A stretch of 64,000 nt of DNA from Hoeflea phototrophica DFL-43 (GCF_000154705.2 NZ_CM002917.1:372001-436000); one strand, 5' to 3'. Shown: positions 1 to 9,305, counted from the stretch's first letter. A program made the numbers and translations. Notes: a model not told the origin generated them from the sequence alone.

Positions 1-395
1 TGCCGGCCGACCAGATCGGCGACATCGAATTCGCTTTGCGAGTAGAACCCGTCATGGCGCTCTGCCACATCCTGCCTGAGCAGCCGGTAGGTGCCCACGA
101 TCTGCGTCTCGGGCTCACCGCCAAGGGCGGTGTCGGACACCAAGAGGTGGTCGCAATAGCGATCGACGGTATCAAAGTCGCGCTTCTGCTGCATCGCTTC
201 AAGCGGCAGCCGGGCGCCCATTTCCTCAACGAAAACCTTGTAGCGCAGCTCCTGCGCGGCCTCGATCTCTGCCCGGGTGGTGGCCAGCCGGACCTCGAGC
301 GATCCGATTCGGCCGAGCGTTCGCGTCCCGCTTTGTCCGGGTGTGAAAGGCAGGGAAATCGATGTCGCTGAAGGCGGTTGCACTTGCGTTTCCAT
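1..395 (-). CDS. olsB: L-ornithine N-alpha-acyltransferase OlsB (partial, C-terminus off the left edge)
   Basis: The frame starts at an ATG at 393-395, preceded by GGGAG seven bases upstream, and runs off the left edge, so about 131 N-terminal residues are visible. The protein contains LGRIGSLEVRLATTRAEIEA, then ELRYKVFVEEMGA, CDHLLV, IVGTYRLLR and a GFYSQSEFD block. These match the GNAT-like OlsB family, which transfers a 3-hydroxyacyl chain from acyl carrier protein to ornithine to make lyso-ornithine lipid, the first step of ornithine-lipid synthesis at the cytoplasmic membrane. The partner gene olsA, if present, would lie outside the window. The call rests on recognised motifs. Confidence 0.85.
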   Translation of the reverse strand, partial: METQVQPPSATSISLPFTPGQSGTRTLGRIGSLEVRLATTRAEIEAAQELRYKVFVEEMGARLPLEAMQQKRDFDTVDRYCDHLLVSDTALGGEPETQIVGTYRLLRQDVAERHDGFYSQSEFDVADLVGR

Positions 396-542
396 GGATG
401 ATCTCCCGCTTTGGTGTTGGCGGGTTTCAACCATGATTCTGCGACATCCGAGTGACATTTGCCATCCCGGATGTGATCATTTCGGGGAGAATCTGTGGCA
501 GCCCGGCCTCAATCGCCCCAATGGGAGCGAATTGCCGGAGGT

Positions 543-2909
543 TTAGCCTGCCGTGGCGGATCGTTTGCGCGCGGTCATCGCCACCAGCGAAATCAGCCAT
601 TCCGGGTCAACCGGCTTCTCCGCATGGCCATCGGCACCCGCTGCGAGAATGTCATCGCGGGTCGAGGCCTGGCCATCAGCAGAGAGAACGATGATCGGCA
701 GGTGGTCGAGCTGGTTGACGTCTTCGTCGGCGCGGATCCGGGCAATTGCACTGCGGCCGTCAAGCTCCGGCATGGACAGATCGGTGATGACGAGATCGTA
801 ATTCATCTTGCCACCCGGACGGTTCATGGCTTCCTCGACCAGCGCGCGGCCATTCTCGACCAGCGTGATGCGGTGGCCCTGACGCGCCAGCATGGTGCGC
901 ACCATCAGCGCATTGACCGGGTCGTCTTCGGCCAGAAGAATGTCGAGCGTGGGATTGTCCGATGTCCGTTCCAGCACGGGCGGCCGGGGCTTGCTTGCCA
1001 GCCGGTTGCGGTCGTCCCGGTCGTCCCGGCGGGTCAGGACATTGATCAGAGATGTCCGCCGCACCGGCCGCACCAGCCAGGCATCGGCGCCATGATCGCC
1101 ATGGCCTTCCAGGTCGCGGCTGTCTTCAGGCGCAATCACCAGGGTTCTTGCGATCTTGTCGGAGAGCACCGTGGGAGCTGATGCCAGCAGGCTTTCGGCC
1201 TGATCGGCGATGCGGCGGTCAACGATGATATCGCTCAACATCAATCCGGTCCGGTTCAGCCGGGAGAGCGCTGCGAGCATGCTTTCGGCGTCGCTGGCAG
1301 CTTCGGCATACCCGCCGAGATCGCGGATGCTCCAAAGCATCGCGGCAGAAACCGGTCCGCGCGGGGCGATCACCAGAACGGCTCGGTCAGACAACGGCCC
1401 GCGCAAAGCGGTAACCTGGGCGCTGTTGGAGATATCTGCAATCGGCACGCTGAAATGAAACTTGCTGCCCTTGCCGGGCGTGGAGTCCACCCCGATCTCG
1501 CCGCCCAGTGCCTCGACGATCCGCGCAGAAATCGACAGGCCAAGGCCTGCCCCGCCATGCTTGCGGGTAGGGCCGTTGTCGGCGCGTTCGAACTCCTCGA
1601 AGATTTTCGCCTTGTCCGTTTCTTTCAGTCCGGGACCCGTGTCGGTGACGCTGAAGACAAGCGCGGCATTTTCGAGTGACACTTCGACCAGCACTCCGCC
1701 GGATTCAGTGAACTTGATGGCATTGCCGACCAGATTGAACAGAATCTGCCGCACACGGCCGATGTCAGAGGCGATTCGTTGCGGAGCATCAACGGCGATA
1801 TGTACGGCGATCTCGATGTTCTTCTCATGTGCCTTTGATGCCATGAGCTCGCAAACACCATGGACGAGCTCACTGAGATCGCCCTCTTCCTCACGCAGGT
1901 TGAGCCGTCCGGCTTCGATCGATGTGACGTCGAGCAGGTCCTCGATCAGAGACAACAGCGACTGTCCGGATTCGCGCGCATTGCGGATATAGCTTGCCTG
2001 TTCGGGCGTCGTCTCGGTCTGGCTGAGCAGATGGGTCATACCCAGGATGCCGTTGAGCGGCGTGCGGATCTCGTGGCTGACCGTGGCCAGAAACCGGGTC
2101 TTGGCGTGACTTGCGGCTTCCGCGCGTTCCAGGGCCTCGACCAGTTCGGCTTCGGCCTTGCGTGTCGCGGTGACATTGCGTCCAACACAATGGACAAACA
2201 TCTTGCCTGACACCGGATCGCGCGCGATGGTCTCGCGCCAGGTCCAGACCGACTGTGCCTCGCCTTCGCCGAGGACCAGCTCTCGTTGTCCGGTTCCATC
2301 CGTTTGGGTTGGTGCAACGCCAGCCTGCGCCAGCGTCAGGCCGACAGGGTTTTCGGTGCCGATTGCAAGGCGGAATGTCTCATTGGCGAAAATGATGCGG
2401 CCTTCGAGATCGCAGGCCGCGATCATGTCGCTCAGGCCGTCGAACAGTGTGGTGAGATGGCTGGTGAACTCGCCCAGCTCCCAGGTCCGGTCGCTGTCGT
2501 GTTCGGCCTTTGACCGATCCGGATCAGGTGTCATGTTGGCCTTGATTGGCTTGCGGCCCGGCTTATCAGCAGCCGATGACGGATCTGCAGGGCGTTTCAA
2601 CAACGGCATGGCGGCAACGACGGAAATGCCCGCCACCGAGGCCAGGAGCGCCGCCGGCGTGTCGAATGCAACAGACAGCGCCGCTGCGCCCAGTGCGCCG
2701 GAAATCAGGAAAAGCGGCAGCGCCCCACTCAAGCCTGCCAAGGCGTTCGGCGCTGAATCTCGCAATGTTTCGTCGTGCGAAGCCGGTGCCGCTCCTGGGA
2801 CCGGATATCTTACGGCTGGGGCAACCGGCGGAACCTCGTTTGAATAAGGCGCCGGTTGGTTCAGCGCCGTGGACAGCGCGCTCTGGAGTCGGTGCGGTTC
2901 TGTGCTCAT
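543..2909 (-). CDS. Membrane-anchored PAS hybrid sensor histidine kinase / response regulator
   Basis: This is a 788-residue sensor kinase. Two hydrophobic segments lie at about residues 57-104, a PAS-like domain at about 150-255, and the dimerisation/phosphoacceptor box ATVSHEIRTPLNG follows with phospho-His at 279. An HATPase domain (DTGPGL, GLGLSIS) follows. A receiver-like stretch at about 500-620 lacks an obvious acidic pocket, and a canonical C-terminal receiver (LLAEDDPVN, DLSMPELDG with Asp710, KPVD) ends the protein. It probably autophosphorylates and relays phosphate internally to its own receiver. No separate response regulator or phosphotransfer gene lies nearby and the signal is unknown. 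A 6-bp hairpin at 2913-2929 sits directly upstream of the start and no clear ribosome-binding site is visible. Confidence 0.88.
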   Translation of the reverse strand: MSTEPHRLQSALSTALNQPAPYSNEVPPVAPAVRYPVPGAAPASHDETLRDSAPNALAGLSGALPLFLISGALGAAALSVAFDTPAALLASVAGISVVAAMPLLKRPADPSSAADKPGRKPIKANMTPDPDRSKAEHDSDRTWELGEFTSHLTTLFDGLSDMIAACDLEGRIIFANETFRLAIGTENPVGLTLAQAGVAPTQTDGTGQRELVLGEGEAQSVWTWRETIARDPVSGKMFVHCVGRNVTATRKAEAELVEALERAEAASHAKTRFLATVSHEIRTPLNGILGMTHLLSQTETTPEQASYIRNARESGQSLLSLIEDLLDVTSIEAGRLNLREEEGDLSELVHGVCELMASKAHEKNIEIAVHIAVDAPQRIASDIGRVRQILFNLVGNAIKFTESGGVLVEVSLENAALVFSVTDTGPGLKETDKAKIFEEFERADNGPTRKHGGAGLGLSISARIVEALGGEIGVDSTPGKGSKFHFSVPIADISNSAQVTALRGPLSDRAVLVIAPRGPVSAAMLWSIRDLGGYAEAASDAESMLAALSRLNRTGLMLSDIIVDRRIADQAESLLASAPTVLSDKIARTLVIAPEDSRDLEGHGDHGADAWLVRPVRRTSLINVLTRRDDRDDRNRLASKPRPPVLERTSDNPTLDILLAEDDPVNALMVRTMLARQGHRITLVENGRALVEEAMNRPGGKMNYDLVITDLSMPELDGRSAIARIRADEDVNQLDHLPIIVLSADGQASTRDDILAAGADGHAEKPVDPEWLISLVAMTARKRSATAG

Positions 2910-2981
2910 GGACCCGTGATTAACACGGGCCCGGTGAGCAAAGACTTCAGCGAAAAGATCGAATTTTATCGATCGCTGATT

Positions 2982-3977
2982 TTAGTGTTTCATATCGACC
3001 ACGACGCGGCCGCGGATCTTTCCGTCGACGATCGAATGCGCCGCGTCAATGATGCCGTCGAAGCCGATTTCGGTCGACAAGGCCTCAAGCTTGGCCATGT
3101 CGAGATCGGTCACGAGCCGCGCCCACGCCTCCTGCCGAAGCGCCAGCGGAGCCATCACCGAATCGATGCCCAGCAGCGAGACACCGCGCAGAATGAAGGG
3201 GGCCACCGACGATGGCAGATCCATTCCCTGCGCCAGTCCACAAGCCGCAACTGCCCCGCCATAGGAGGTCATCGACAGCACATTGGCCAGCGTGTGGCTG
3301 CCCACTGCGTCGATGCCGCCCGCCCAGCGCTCCTTGTTGAGCGGCTTTGCCGGACCGGACAGCTCATCACGGTGGATCACGTCCGATGCGCCGAGCTCTT
3401 TGAGGAAGTCCGCTTCCTCTGTGCGGCCGGTCGACGCAATCACCTCGTAGCCGAGCTTGCCGAGCACTGCGATTGCGACCGTGCCGACACCGCCATTGGC
3501 TCCGGTAACCACCACCGGTCCACGCTCGGGCGTGATGCCGTGGCGCTCGAGTGCCATGACCGAGAGCATGGCCGTATATCCCGCGGTGCCGATCGCCATG
3601 GATGAGCGGCCGTCCATGCCGTTGGGCATCGGGATCAGCCAGTCGCCATTGAGCCTCGCATAGGCGGCAAAGGCACCGGTGTGGGTCTCACCGACGCCAA
3701 AGCCGTTGAGAATCACCTTGTCGCCGGGTGAGAAGCGGGCGTTCTCGGAACTGACCACCGTGCCGGCGCAATCGATCCCGGGCACCATCGGCCAGCGCCG
3801 GACCACCGGACCCTTGCCGGTGATCGCCAGCCCGTCCTTGTAATTGACGGTGGTCCACTCGACCTCGACAACCACGTCGCCCTCCATCAGATCGTCCAGG
3901 CCGAGCTCGGCCACATTGACCGACATCACCTTGTTTTCATCACGGGTGAGCTGGATGCCCTTGAAACGATTGTCCAT
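2982..3977 (-). CDS. MDR-family NADPH-dependent oxidoreductase, YhdH/AcuI type
   Basis: This 331-residue medium-chain dehydrogenase/reductase has no zinc ligands. It shows the YhdH/AcuI hallmarks: VNYKDGLAITGKGPV near the N-terminus, VPGIDCAGTV, a nucleotide-binding loop VTGANGGVGTVA at about residue 160, and the AACGLAQG and ILRGVSLLGIDS segments. Characterised relatives reduce acrylyl-CoA to propionyl-CoA or act on quinones. Acrylyl-CoA reductase is the likelier activity, but substrate specificity cannot be read from the sequence. The start is supported by GAGGAG about six bases upstream. It is downstream of the hybrid kinase gene in neither strand sense: both are on the minus strand, with this gene transcribed first and 72 bases between them. 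Confidence 0.85.
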   Translation of the reverse strand: MDNRFKGIQLTRDENKVMSVNVAELGLDDLMEGDVVVEVEWTTVNYKDGLAITGKGPVVRRWPMVPGIDCAGTVVSSENARFSPGDKVILNGFGVGETHTGAFAAYARLNGDWLIPMPNGMDGRSSMAIGTAGYTAMLSVMALERHGITPERGPVVVTGANGGVGTVAIAVLGKLGYEVIASTGRTEEADFLKELGASDVIHRDELSGPAKPLNKERWAGGIDAVGSHTLANVLSMTSYGGAVAACGLAQGMDLPSSVAPFILRGVSLLGIDSVMAPLALRQEAWARLVTDLDMAKLEALSTEIGFDGIIDAAHSIVDGKIRGRVVVDMKH

Positions 3978-4049
3978 GGAAACTCCTCATATTCCTCTGT
4001 CGGCACACTGACCTTTGGCCATGCGAAGATCAAGAGCGCGGGAAGCGCT

Positions 4050-4553
4050 TCAGTCCGATTGCTTCTTTGCTTTTCGTTCCCGCAGGGCCGCGATCACCTC
4101 GTCCAGCACGATCAATCCGGCGCCGATGGAGATGAAGCTGTCAGCGAGATTGAACACGGCAAAGGACCATGTGCTCGTGTAAAACAGGATGTAGTCGACG
4201 ACATGGCCATAGATCGCCCGGTCGACCAGGTTGCCAAGCGCTCCGCCGATGATCAGCGCAAAGCCCAGATGGGCGATGCTGCGGTCGGACGGCGTGCGCC
4301 ACCACAAGAAAATCACAAAGACGATCACCATGGCGGTGAGCATCAAAAGCCCGGTGTCGGGCAGATCCTTGAGCAGTGAAAAGGCAATACCCTCGTTCCA
4401 GGTGCGAAACAGCCCCAGCATCGGCATCACCGGAATAAGCTCATGAAAGGGAAGCCGGGTCTCGACCAGATATTTGATCACCTGATCGAGCGCCACGGCG
4501 CCGGTCACCATGGTCAGCATCGGCCCCATACGGCTGAGCGAGGCCCCACTCAT
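4050..4553 (-). CDS. lspA: Lipoprotein signal peptidase (signal peptidase II)
   Basis: This 167-residue inner-membrane aspartyl protease removes the signal peptide from prolipoproteins after diacylglyceryl attachment. Four hydrophobic segments are visible, with the family blocks DQVIKYLV (about 23), WNEGIAFS (about 52), GALGNLVDR with Asp111, GHVVDYI with Asp120 and FNLADS with Asp138. Asp120 and Asp138 are the likely catalytic pair. Length is normal for the family. Its ATG overlaps the stop of the upstream RNA methyltransferase gene by four bases (ATGA), so the two are probably translationally coupled. Confidence 0.95.
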   Translation of the reverse strand: MSGASLSRMGPMLTMVTGAVALDQVIKYLVETRLPFHELIPVMPMLGLFRTWNEGIAFSLLKDLPDTGLLMLTAMVIVFVIFLWWRTPSDRSIAHLGFALIIGGALGNLVDRAIYGHVVDYILFYTSTWSFAVFNLADSFISIGAGLIVLDEVIAALRERKAKKQSD

Positions 4554-5413
4554 TGTGCGTCAGCCTCAAGGCTCAGCAGATGCCGCCGGGCCTCAAACAG
4601 CATCACGCCGGTGGCGATCGCCAGATTGAGCGAATCTGCCCGTCCGGTCTGCGGGATCCGGGCCAGCTTGCCGCAGCTTTGCGCCAGCGTGTCGGGCAGT
4701 CCGGCTTGCTCGTTGCCCATCAAGAGCACCACCGGCCGGCCCTTGTAGGCAATTGTACGGTAGTCGACGCTGCCCTTGAGGTGGCTGCCCACCACGAGCG
4801 GCGCGGTTTTTTTCGACCAGGTGAGGAACTCGGCTTCCGAGGCACGGAGCAGTGGCATGGCGAAGATCGACCCCATGGTGGCGCGCACGGTTTCGGTCGA
4901 AAACGGATCCACCGTGTCGCCGATCAGAATCACACCGGACGCACCGGCTGCGTCGGCGGTGCGGATGATGGTCCCCAGATTGCCCGGATCACGGACCCGG
5001 TCCAGCGCGATCCATGTTTCATCGGGCTTTGGCGCGACTGCGTCGAGCGGTGTCAGCTTCTGCTCGAACACCGCGATCACCGCCTGCGGATTGTCGCGCC
5101 GTGTGATCGCGGTCAGGACTTTTTCACTGACCTCCAGCACCAGTCCTCCGCGGGCAACGGTCAGCGCTGCGATTTTCTCGACCTGTGGCTTGCCGCGCTG
5201 GGCCTTGGCGTAGATCAGCGTGCGGATGTTCCAGCCCTGATCAATCGCGTCGATCACCAGTTTCAGCCCTTCGGCCAGAAAACTGCCGGTCTCGTCGCGA
5301 TGTTTCTTCATTGACAGCGCACGGATGTCCTTGATCACCGGATTGGAAAGGCTGGTGATCTCCTTGACCTGGCCGACGCGCCCTGGACCGGTGGAAGAGG
5401 GTTTGTCGGTCAT
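4550..5413 (-). CDS. TrmH/SpoU-family RNA 2'-O-methyltransferase
   Basis: This SPOUT-class methyltransferase, about 287 residues, probably methylates a ribose 2'-OH in rRNA or tRNA with S-adenosylmethionine. The N-terminal substrate-binding domain includes SLSNPVIKDIRAL and FLAEGLKLV. The C-terminal SpoU domain has the three signature motifs: DRVRDPGNLGTIIRTADAAG, VLLMGNEQAGLP and SLNLAIATGVMLFEA. I placed the start at the ATG at 5411-5413 because it overlaps the upstream stop as ATGA and has AAGGTGG about eight bases before it. An in-frame GTG at 5425 would add four residues. The exact target nucleotide is not known from sequence. Confidence 0.88.
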   Translation of the reverse strand: MTDKPSSTGPGRVGQVKEITSLSNPVIKDIRALSMKKHRDETGSFLAEGLKLVIDAIDQGWNIRTLIYAKAQRGKPQVEKIAALTVARGGLVLEVSEKVLTAITRRDNPQAVIAVFEQKLTPLDAVAPKPDETWIALDRVRDPGNLGTIIRTADAAGASGVILIGDTVDPFSTETVRATMGSIFAMPLLRASEAEFLTWSKKTAPLVVGSHLKGSVDYRTIAYKGRPVVLLMGNEQAGLPDTLAQSCGKLARIPQTGRADSLNLAIATGVMLFEARRHLLSLEADAQ

Positions 5414-6684
5414 GCAGGCAGCCACCTTGAATAGAGCGAGGTCGACAAGGCGCGGCAGGCAGCCGGATCGGGCTTGCCGCTCTCGCGCAGGATCAGTTCG
5501 CCCGACTCCACCACGCCGCCCGCGCCGCGCATGGTCTCGCGCATCAATTCGTGAATGGCATAGAAGGAGGCCCGGATCGAATAGGCCGTAAGCACCAGGC
5601 CTACCGGCTTGGGGCTCAGCAGTTCACGGCAGATATCGAGCATCAAAGGCAGATGGTCGAACAATTGCCAGACCTCGCCATTGGGGCCGCGGCCGAATTT
5701 CGGCGGGTCGGTGAGGATGATGTCATAACGGCTGCCGCGGCGCTCCTCGCGCGCGATGAACTTCATCGCATCCTCGCAGATCCAGCGCACCGGCCGATCC
5801 TCAAGCCCGGCAAGAGCCTGGTTCTCACGGGCCCAGCCGATGGCTTTCTTGGAAGCGTCGACATGGGTGACCTCGGCCCCGGCCTTTGCCGCCACCAGCG
5901 AGGCGACGCCGGTGTAGCCGAACAGGTTGAGCACCTTCAGCGGTCGCTTGGCCTGGGTGATCTGGTCCGCCATCCAGCGCCAGTGGGCAATCTGCTCGGG
6001 AAAAACCCCGACATGGCGGAAGGAGGTCAGCCGGCCGAAGAAATCGACACCGAGAAGTTGCATCGGCCAGGTTTCACCCAGTGGCGCATTGGGAAACGCC
6101 CAGCGCCCGATGCCATCCTCGTCGGTGTCGCCGGTAAACAGTGCATCGGCCTTGGCCCAGTCAGCATCCGGCAGCCCGCGCGGCCATAGCGCCTGGGCTT
6201 CGGGCCGGATCACCCGTAAATCACCGTAAAGCTCGAGTTTCTCGCCGACGCCATCGGCGTTGCGGCCGCTGTCGATCAGCCGGTAGCCATGCTCGTCACC
6301 GATCTCCAGGATCAGCGGTGCGTTCTCCCGGGGCAAGGCGCCGCTGCGCCCGGTCAAGGCACGGATCGGAGCTTGTGTCGGCGTGGCGTTGGCTGAGCGC
6401 CTGGCCTGTGCCCCGGCCTCCGCAGAGCGTGCATCAGCCCGGAGCGGCGCCCCGGATTGTGAAAGGGCCCCGGATTTGGAAAAGGATGGCTTGCCCTTGC
6501 GCGCGCCTTGCCCGGGTTTGAATGTGGGTTGACCGCCCGCTGCCGAGCCGGGCCGCGGCTTTCCCTTGGACGTCGCTTTTGGCTGACCCTTTGATGGGCC
6601 CTTTGACGCGTCCCGGCCCGTCCCGGCGGACTTTGCAGTCGGCCGGCCACCACGTCGGGGCTGTTGTGAGCGCTTGTCCGCCAC
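5410..6684 (-). CDS. Class I SAM-dependent rRNA methyltransferase (RlmI-like) with a basic N-terminal tail
   Basis: The C-terminal ~300 residues form a Rossmann methyltransferase. They contain LNLFGYTGVASL (SAM-binding loop), the acidic THVDASKKAIGWARENQ strand, ICEDAMKF and the catalytic-type ILTDPPKFGRG, as in RlmI-like rRNA cytosine methyltransferases. About 115 residues before this are low-complexity and rich in Lys, Arg, Gly, Pro and Ser, likely a disordered RNA-binding tail. No convincing ribosome-binding site marks the start. I chose the GTG at 6682-6684 (ADKRSQQPRR follows), giving about 424 residues; a TTG at 6766-6768 is an alternative. It appears to lead an operon with the TrmH-type gene and lspA, joined by four-base overlaps. 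Confidence 0.83.
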   Translation of the reverse strand: MADKRSQQPRRGGRPTAKSAGTGRDASKGPSKGQPKATSKGKPRPGSAAGGQPTFKPGQGARKGKPSFSKSGALSQSGAPLRADARSAEAGAQARRSANATPTQAPIRALTGRSGALPRENAPLILEIGDEHGYRLIDSGRNADGVGEKLELYGDLRVIRPEAQALWPRGLPDADWAKADALFTGDTDEDGIGRWAFPNAPLGETWPMQLLGVDFFGRLTSFRHVGVFPEQIAHWRWMADQITQAKRPLKVLNLFGYTGVASLVAAKAGAEVTHVDASKKAIGWARENQALAGLEDRPVRWICEDAMKFIAREERRGSRYDIILTDPPKFGRGPNGEVWQLFDHLPLMLDICRELLSPKPVGLVLTAYSIRASFYAIHELMRETMRGAGGVVESGELILRESGKPDPAACRALSTSLYSRWLPA

Positions 6685-6863
6685 GTCTGAAAAGTCCGAT
6701 CTGTCGCGGTTCCGGGGCGAACAACGCGGCCGGAACGTGTAGGTTGGATTGCAGGCTCGACATAGCAATCAGAAATCCACTTGGCAAAGCCGTTTTCGGT
6801 TTGCTTAGATGAGCACGAAGACCGGCCGCTTCCGCGGTCTGATTCCATGGAGGAAATTATCAA

Positions 6864-7319
6864 ATGGAAATGCACGGCGAAGAGCGCATCGCAGCCCCGC
6901 GTCAACTGGTTTGGGAAGCGTTGAATGATCCCGATGTGCTGCGCGAGTGCATTCCGGGGTGTCAGTCGCTGGAAAAAAGCTCGGATACGGAGATGTCGGC
7001 CACCGTCAAGGTCAAGATCGGTCCGGTGTCAGCAAAGTTCTCCGGTGAGGTGACGCTCGAAAACATCAATGCACCGGAAAGCTACACGATCTCCGGCGAG
7101 GGCAAGGGCGGCATCGCCGGCTTCGCCAATGGCGGCGCCGATGTGAAACTTGTCGAGGAAGGCGCCGAAACGGTTTTGAGCTACGAGGTGAAGGCCCAGG
7201 TCGGCGGCAAGATCGCCCAGCTCGGCTCCCGCCTGATCGATTCAACCTCGAAAAAGCTCGCGGGCCAGTTCTTCACCCGGTTCAACGAGGTGGTCAGCGA
7301 AAAAGCCGCGCAGGCATAA
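6864..7319 (+). CDS. CoxG-like SRPBCC-fold protein
   Basis: This 151-residue protein belongs to the carbon-monoxide-dehydrogenase subunit G (CoxG) branch of the SRPBCC/START-like fold. The N-terminal RIAAPRQLVWEALNDPDVL, the IPGCQSLE block and VKIGPVSAKFSGEV followed by GEGKGGIAGFANGGADV are typical. CoxG proteins assist membrane association or maturation of molybdenum hydroxylases. Here no coxSLM genes are nearby, so it is a stand-alone paralogue whose partner is unknown. The start is strongly supported by GGAGGAAAT upstream. It is divergent from the methyltransferase operon. Confidence 0.85.
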   Translation: MEMHGEERIAAPRQLVWEALNDPDVLRECIPGCQSLEKSSDTEMSATVKVKIGPVSAKFSGEVTLENINAPESYTISGEGKGGIAGFANGGADVKLVEEGAETVLSYEVKAQVGGKIAQLGSRLIDSTSKKLAGQFFTRFNEVVSEKAAQA

Positions 7320-7362
7320 GTGCCCGCAGACCGTCCATGAGTGGCTTTACCGGCAAAAGGCG

Positions 7363-7713
7363 TCAGGCCGCGTTGCGCTTGTCCGGTGCGGGCAGGGCGG
7401 CGGCGATTTGCTCGGCCTTGGCTTTGTGACGATCGGCTTCCGTATGCCATTTGACGGCTTCGCTGGCATTGGCGCGGGCCTGCTTGCGGTGCTTTCCTTG
7501 CTTGAACCACGTGGCAAGCGAGCCGATGATCATCCCCAGCATCAAGGTTGCGAAAAGAAACACGAAGAAAGGCGCGGTTACAGAGAGAACCTGATCTGAT
7601 GGCTGGAACGGATTGAGTGCCAGCGTGACCGCCGTGCGGTTGGCAACCGACAGCATGATGAGCACGATGGCCGTCGGAAGAAGGATCGCAAGGGCGACAA
7701 TGCGTTTGATCAT
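7363..7713 (-). CDS. LapA-domain (DUF1049) inner-membrane protein
   Basis: This small 116-residue protein has two hydrophobic segments at about residues 5-27 and 45-70. They enclose NRTAVTLALNPF, and a charged helical tail of the kind seen in LapA/YciS follows (KQGKHRKQARANASEAVKWHTEADRHKAKAEQ). In enterobacteria LapA works with LapB to control LpxC and LPS assembly; no lapB is visible here. It lies 132 bases downstream of ihfB on the same strand and may be cotranscribed with sppA-ihfB, an arrangement common in alphaproteobacteria. Confidence 0.8.
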   Translation of the reverse strand: MIKRIVALAILLPTAIVLIMLSVANRTAVTLALNPFQPSDQVLSVTAPFFVFLFATLMLGMIIGSLATWFKQGKHRKQARANASEAVKWHTEADRHKAKAEQIAAALPAPDKRNAA

Positions 7714-7845
7714 GGTCTGTCTGTACTCTTTCGGGGCGCGGCGTTCAAAGCGTCATAGTGCCGCCGCAAGGGCCACGCGGTCAATCCGCGCCAATGCAAT
7801 CTTGTCAAACTGTCCTGGCGCACCGTGTGCCGGTCGCCTCGATTC

Positions 7846-8136
7846 TCAGTCCTTGTCGTCGGGATTGAGGCGCTCGCGCAGCTCTTTTCCGGTCTTGAAG
7901 AACGGCACCCATTTCTCCTCCACGAACACCGGTTCACCGGTGCGGGGGTTGCGCCCGGAGCGCGGTGGGCGGTTTTTCACGGAAAACGCTCCGAAGCCAC
8001 GCAGTTCAACCCGGGTTCCCTGGGACAGGGCATCGGTAATCTCATCAAGAACCGCATTGACGATGTTTTCCACATCGCGGTGGTAGAGATGCGGGTTGCG
8101 CGCAGCAACCGCCTGAACCAGTTCCGACTTTATCAT
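7846..8136 (-). CDS. ihfB: Integration host factor subunit beta
   Basis: This is a 96-residue histone-like DNA-bending protein. IHF beta pairs with IHF alpha and bends specific sites for transcription, including sigma-54 promoters, recombination and replication. The family core is present: [49 protein letters not shown] with the DNA-intercalating proline in RNPRTG, and a C-terminal KELRERL helix. The frame stays open upstream for 41 codons, but I placed the start at the ATG at 8134-8136 because it has GGGGA upstream and gives the normal family length. The gene begins 10 bases after the sppA stop. Confidence 0.95.
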   Translation of the reverse strand: MIKSELVQAVAARNPHLYHRDVENIVNAVLDEITDALSQGTRVELRGFGAFSVKNRPPRSGRNPRTGEPVFVEEKWVPFFKTGKELRERLNPDDKD

Positions 8137-8146
8137 GAAATTTCCC

Positions 8147-9115
8147 CTAGTTATCCGCCGCCTGTTTCCCTCCAACCTGCCAAACAGACACCAGACCGTC
8201 AAGAAACAACTTGCCGCCCGACAAGCGGTCGATTTCATCGGAGAGGCGCATAGGCACACCGAAATAGCTTGCGATCAGGTCCACGGCCTGCGCCCCAATC
8301 AGCCGTCGAGCCGGATCACTTTGCTTTTCCCATTCAATGATTTCCAGATCCGCCTCGACATCGCGGCTCTCGAGATAGGCGCGGATCTCGGCCTCCCCGC
8401 CAATCGCATCCACCAATCCGTTCCCGAGCGCCTGGCGGCCGGTGAAGATCGATCCGTCGGCAAGCGCAAGCACGTCAGCGCGCGTCATGCCGCGACGTTC
8501 GGTCACCAGGTCGACAAACCAGTCATAGCTGTCGAGGACCATAGCCCGGATCATTGCCTTGGCTTCCTCGCTGGTGTCGTGAAAGGGCGATGGCTCGGCC
8601 TTCAGCGGGGCCGATTTGATCTCTTCGATGCGAAGGCCGATCTTGTTGAGCAGCTCCTGCGCCTGCGCATATTGGAAAATCACCCCGATCGACCCGACAA
8701 TCGAGCTTTCTCCGGCGACGATATGATCGCTCGATGCGGCAATCATGTAGCCGGCCGAGGCGGCCAGTGTGCGCACATCGGCGACAACAGGCTTTGATTT
8801 GCCGGCCTCCAGCAGCGCCTTGTAGATACGTTCTCCGCCATAGGTGGTTCCACCGGGCGACGAAATGCGGACCACCAGCGCTTTGGCGGTCTCACTTGAG
8901 GCAGCGTCTTCAATCAGGTCAATCAGGTCTTCATCGTCAGAGATAACCCCGCTGATGTCGATCCGGGCGATATGGTCCGACCCGGTGTCAGGTCCGTCGA
9001 GATTGAACGCCAGTGCCGCGACCACGGCGATGACCGCGACAACGGCAAATATACGCCAGAAACCGAGCTTGCGCCGCAGGCGGCGGCGATCGGCAAGAAC
9101 ATTGGGGTCGGTCAA
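8147..9115 (-). CDS. sppA: Signal peptide peptidase SppA, S49 family
   Basis: This single-domain (36-kDa type) membrane serine protease degrades cleaved signal peptides. An N-terminal transmembrane segment ([20 protein letters not shown]) is followed by [30 protein letters not shown], the nucleophile region [26 protein letters not shown] and the [13 protein letters not shown] loop that likely carries the general-base lysine. I chose a TTG start at 9113-9115, seven bases after CGGAGA, giving 322 residues, near the usual length. An ATG at 9227-9229 is in frame but has no ribosome-binding site. It leads the sppA-ihfB operon and diverges from lptC. Confidence 0.92.
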   Translation of the reverse strand: MTDPNVLADRRRLRRKLGFWRIFAVVAVIAVVAALAFNLDGPDTGSDHIARIDISGVISDDEDLIDLIEDAASSETAKALVVRISSPGGTTYGGERIYKALLEAGKSKPVVADVRTLAASAGYMIAASSDHIVAGESSIVGSIGVIFQYAQAQELLNKIGLRIEEIKSAPLKAEPSPFHDTSEEAKAMIRAMVLDSYDWFVDLVTERRGMTRADVLALADGSIFTGRQALGNGLVDAIGGEAEIRAYLESRDVEADLEIIEWEKQSDPARRLIGAQAVDLIASYFGVPMRLSDEIDRLSGGKLFLDGLVSVWQVGGKQAADN

Positions 9116-9305
9116 GGTCAGGTCTCCGGTTAGGGTCGTTGAGGCACCGCCTGAAATTGGTATCTTTGCCAACGCGGTCAAGGCATGGCAGTCTTGTACG
9201 ACTGCTTCGCAATGCCACCATATTGTCATGCCATAGCGGTCGCAACAGTGCTGTGCTCGCGGTCAGGCGACCGGGTGCAGAGACGGTTTGAAAACACGGG
9301 GCTTC

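Noticed and set aside
36..371. Plus-strand frame across the left edge
   Set aside because: It is the antisense shadow of olsB, whose minus-strand frame shows clear family motifs and a ribosome-binding site.
8137..8259. 41-codon N-terminal extension of ihfB
   Set aside because: IHF beta begins at MIKSELV with a good ribosome-binding site; the extension overlaps sppA and is Cys-rich noise.
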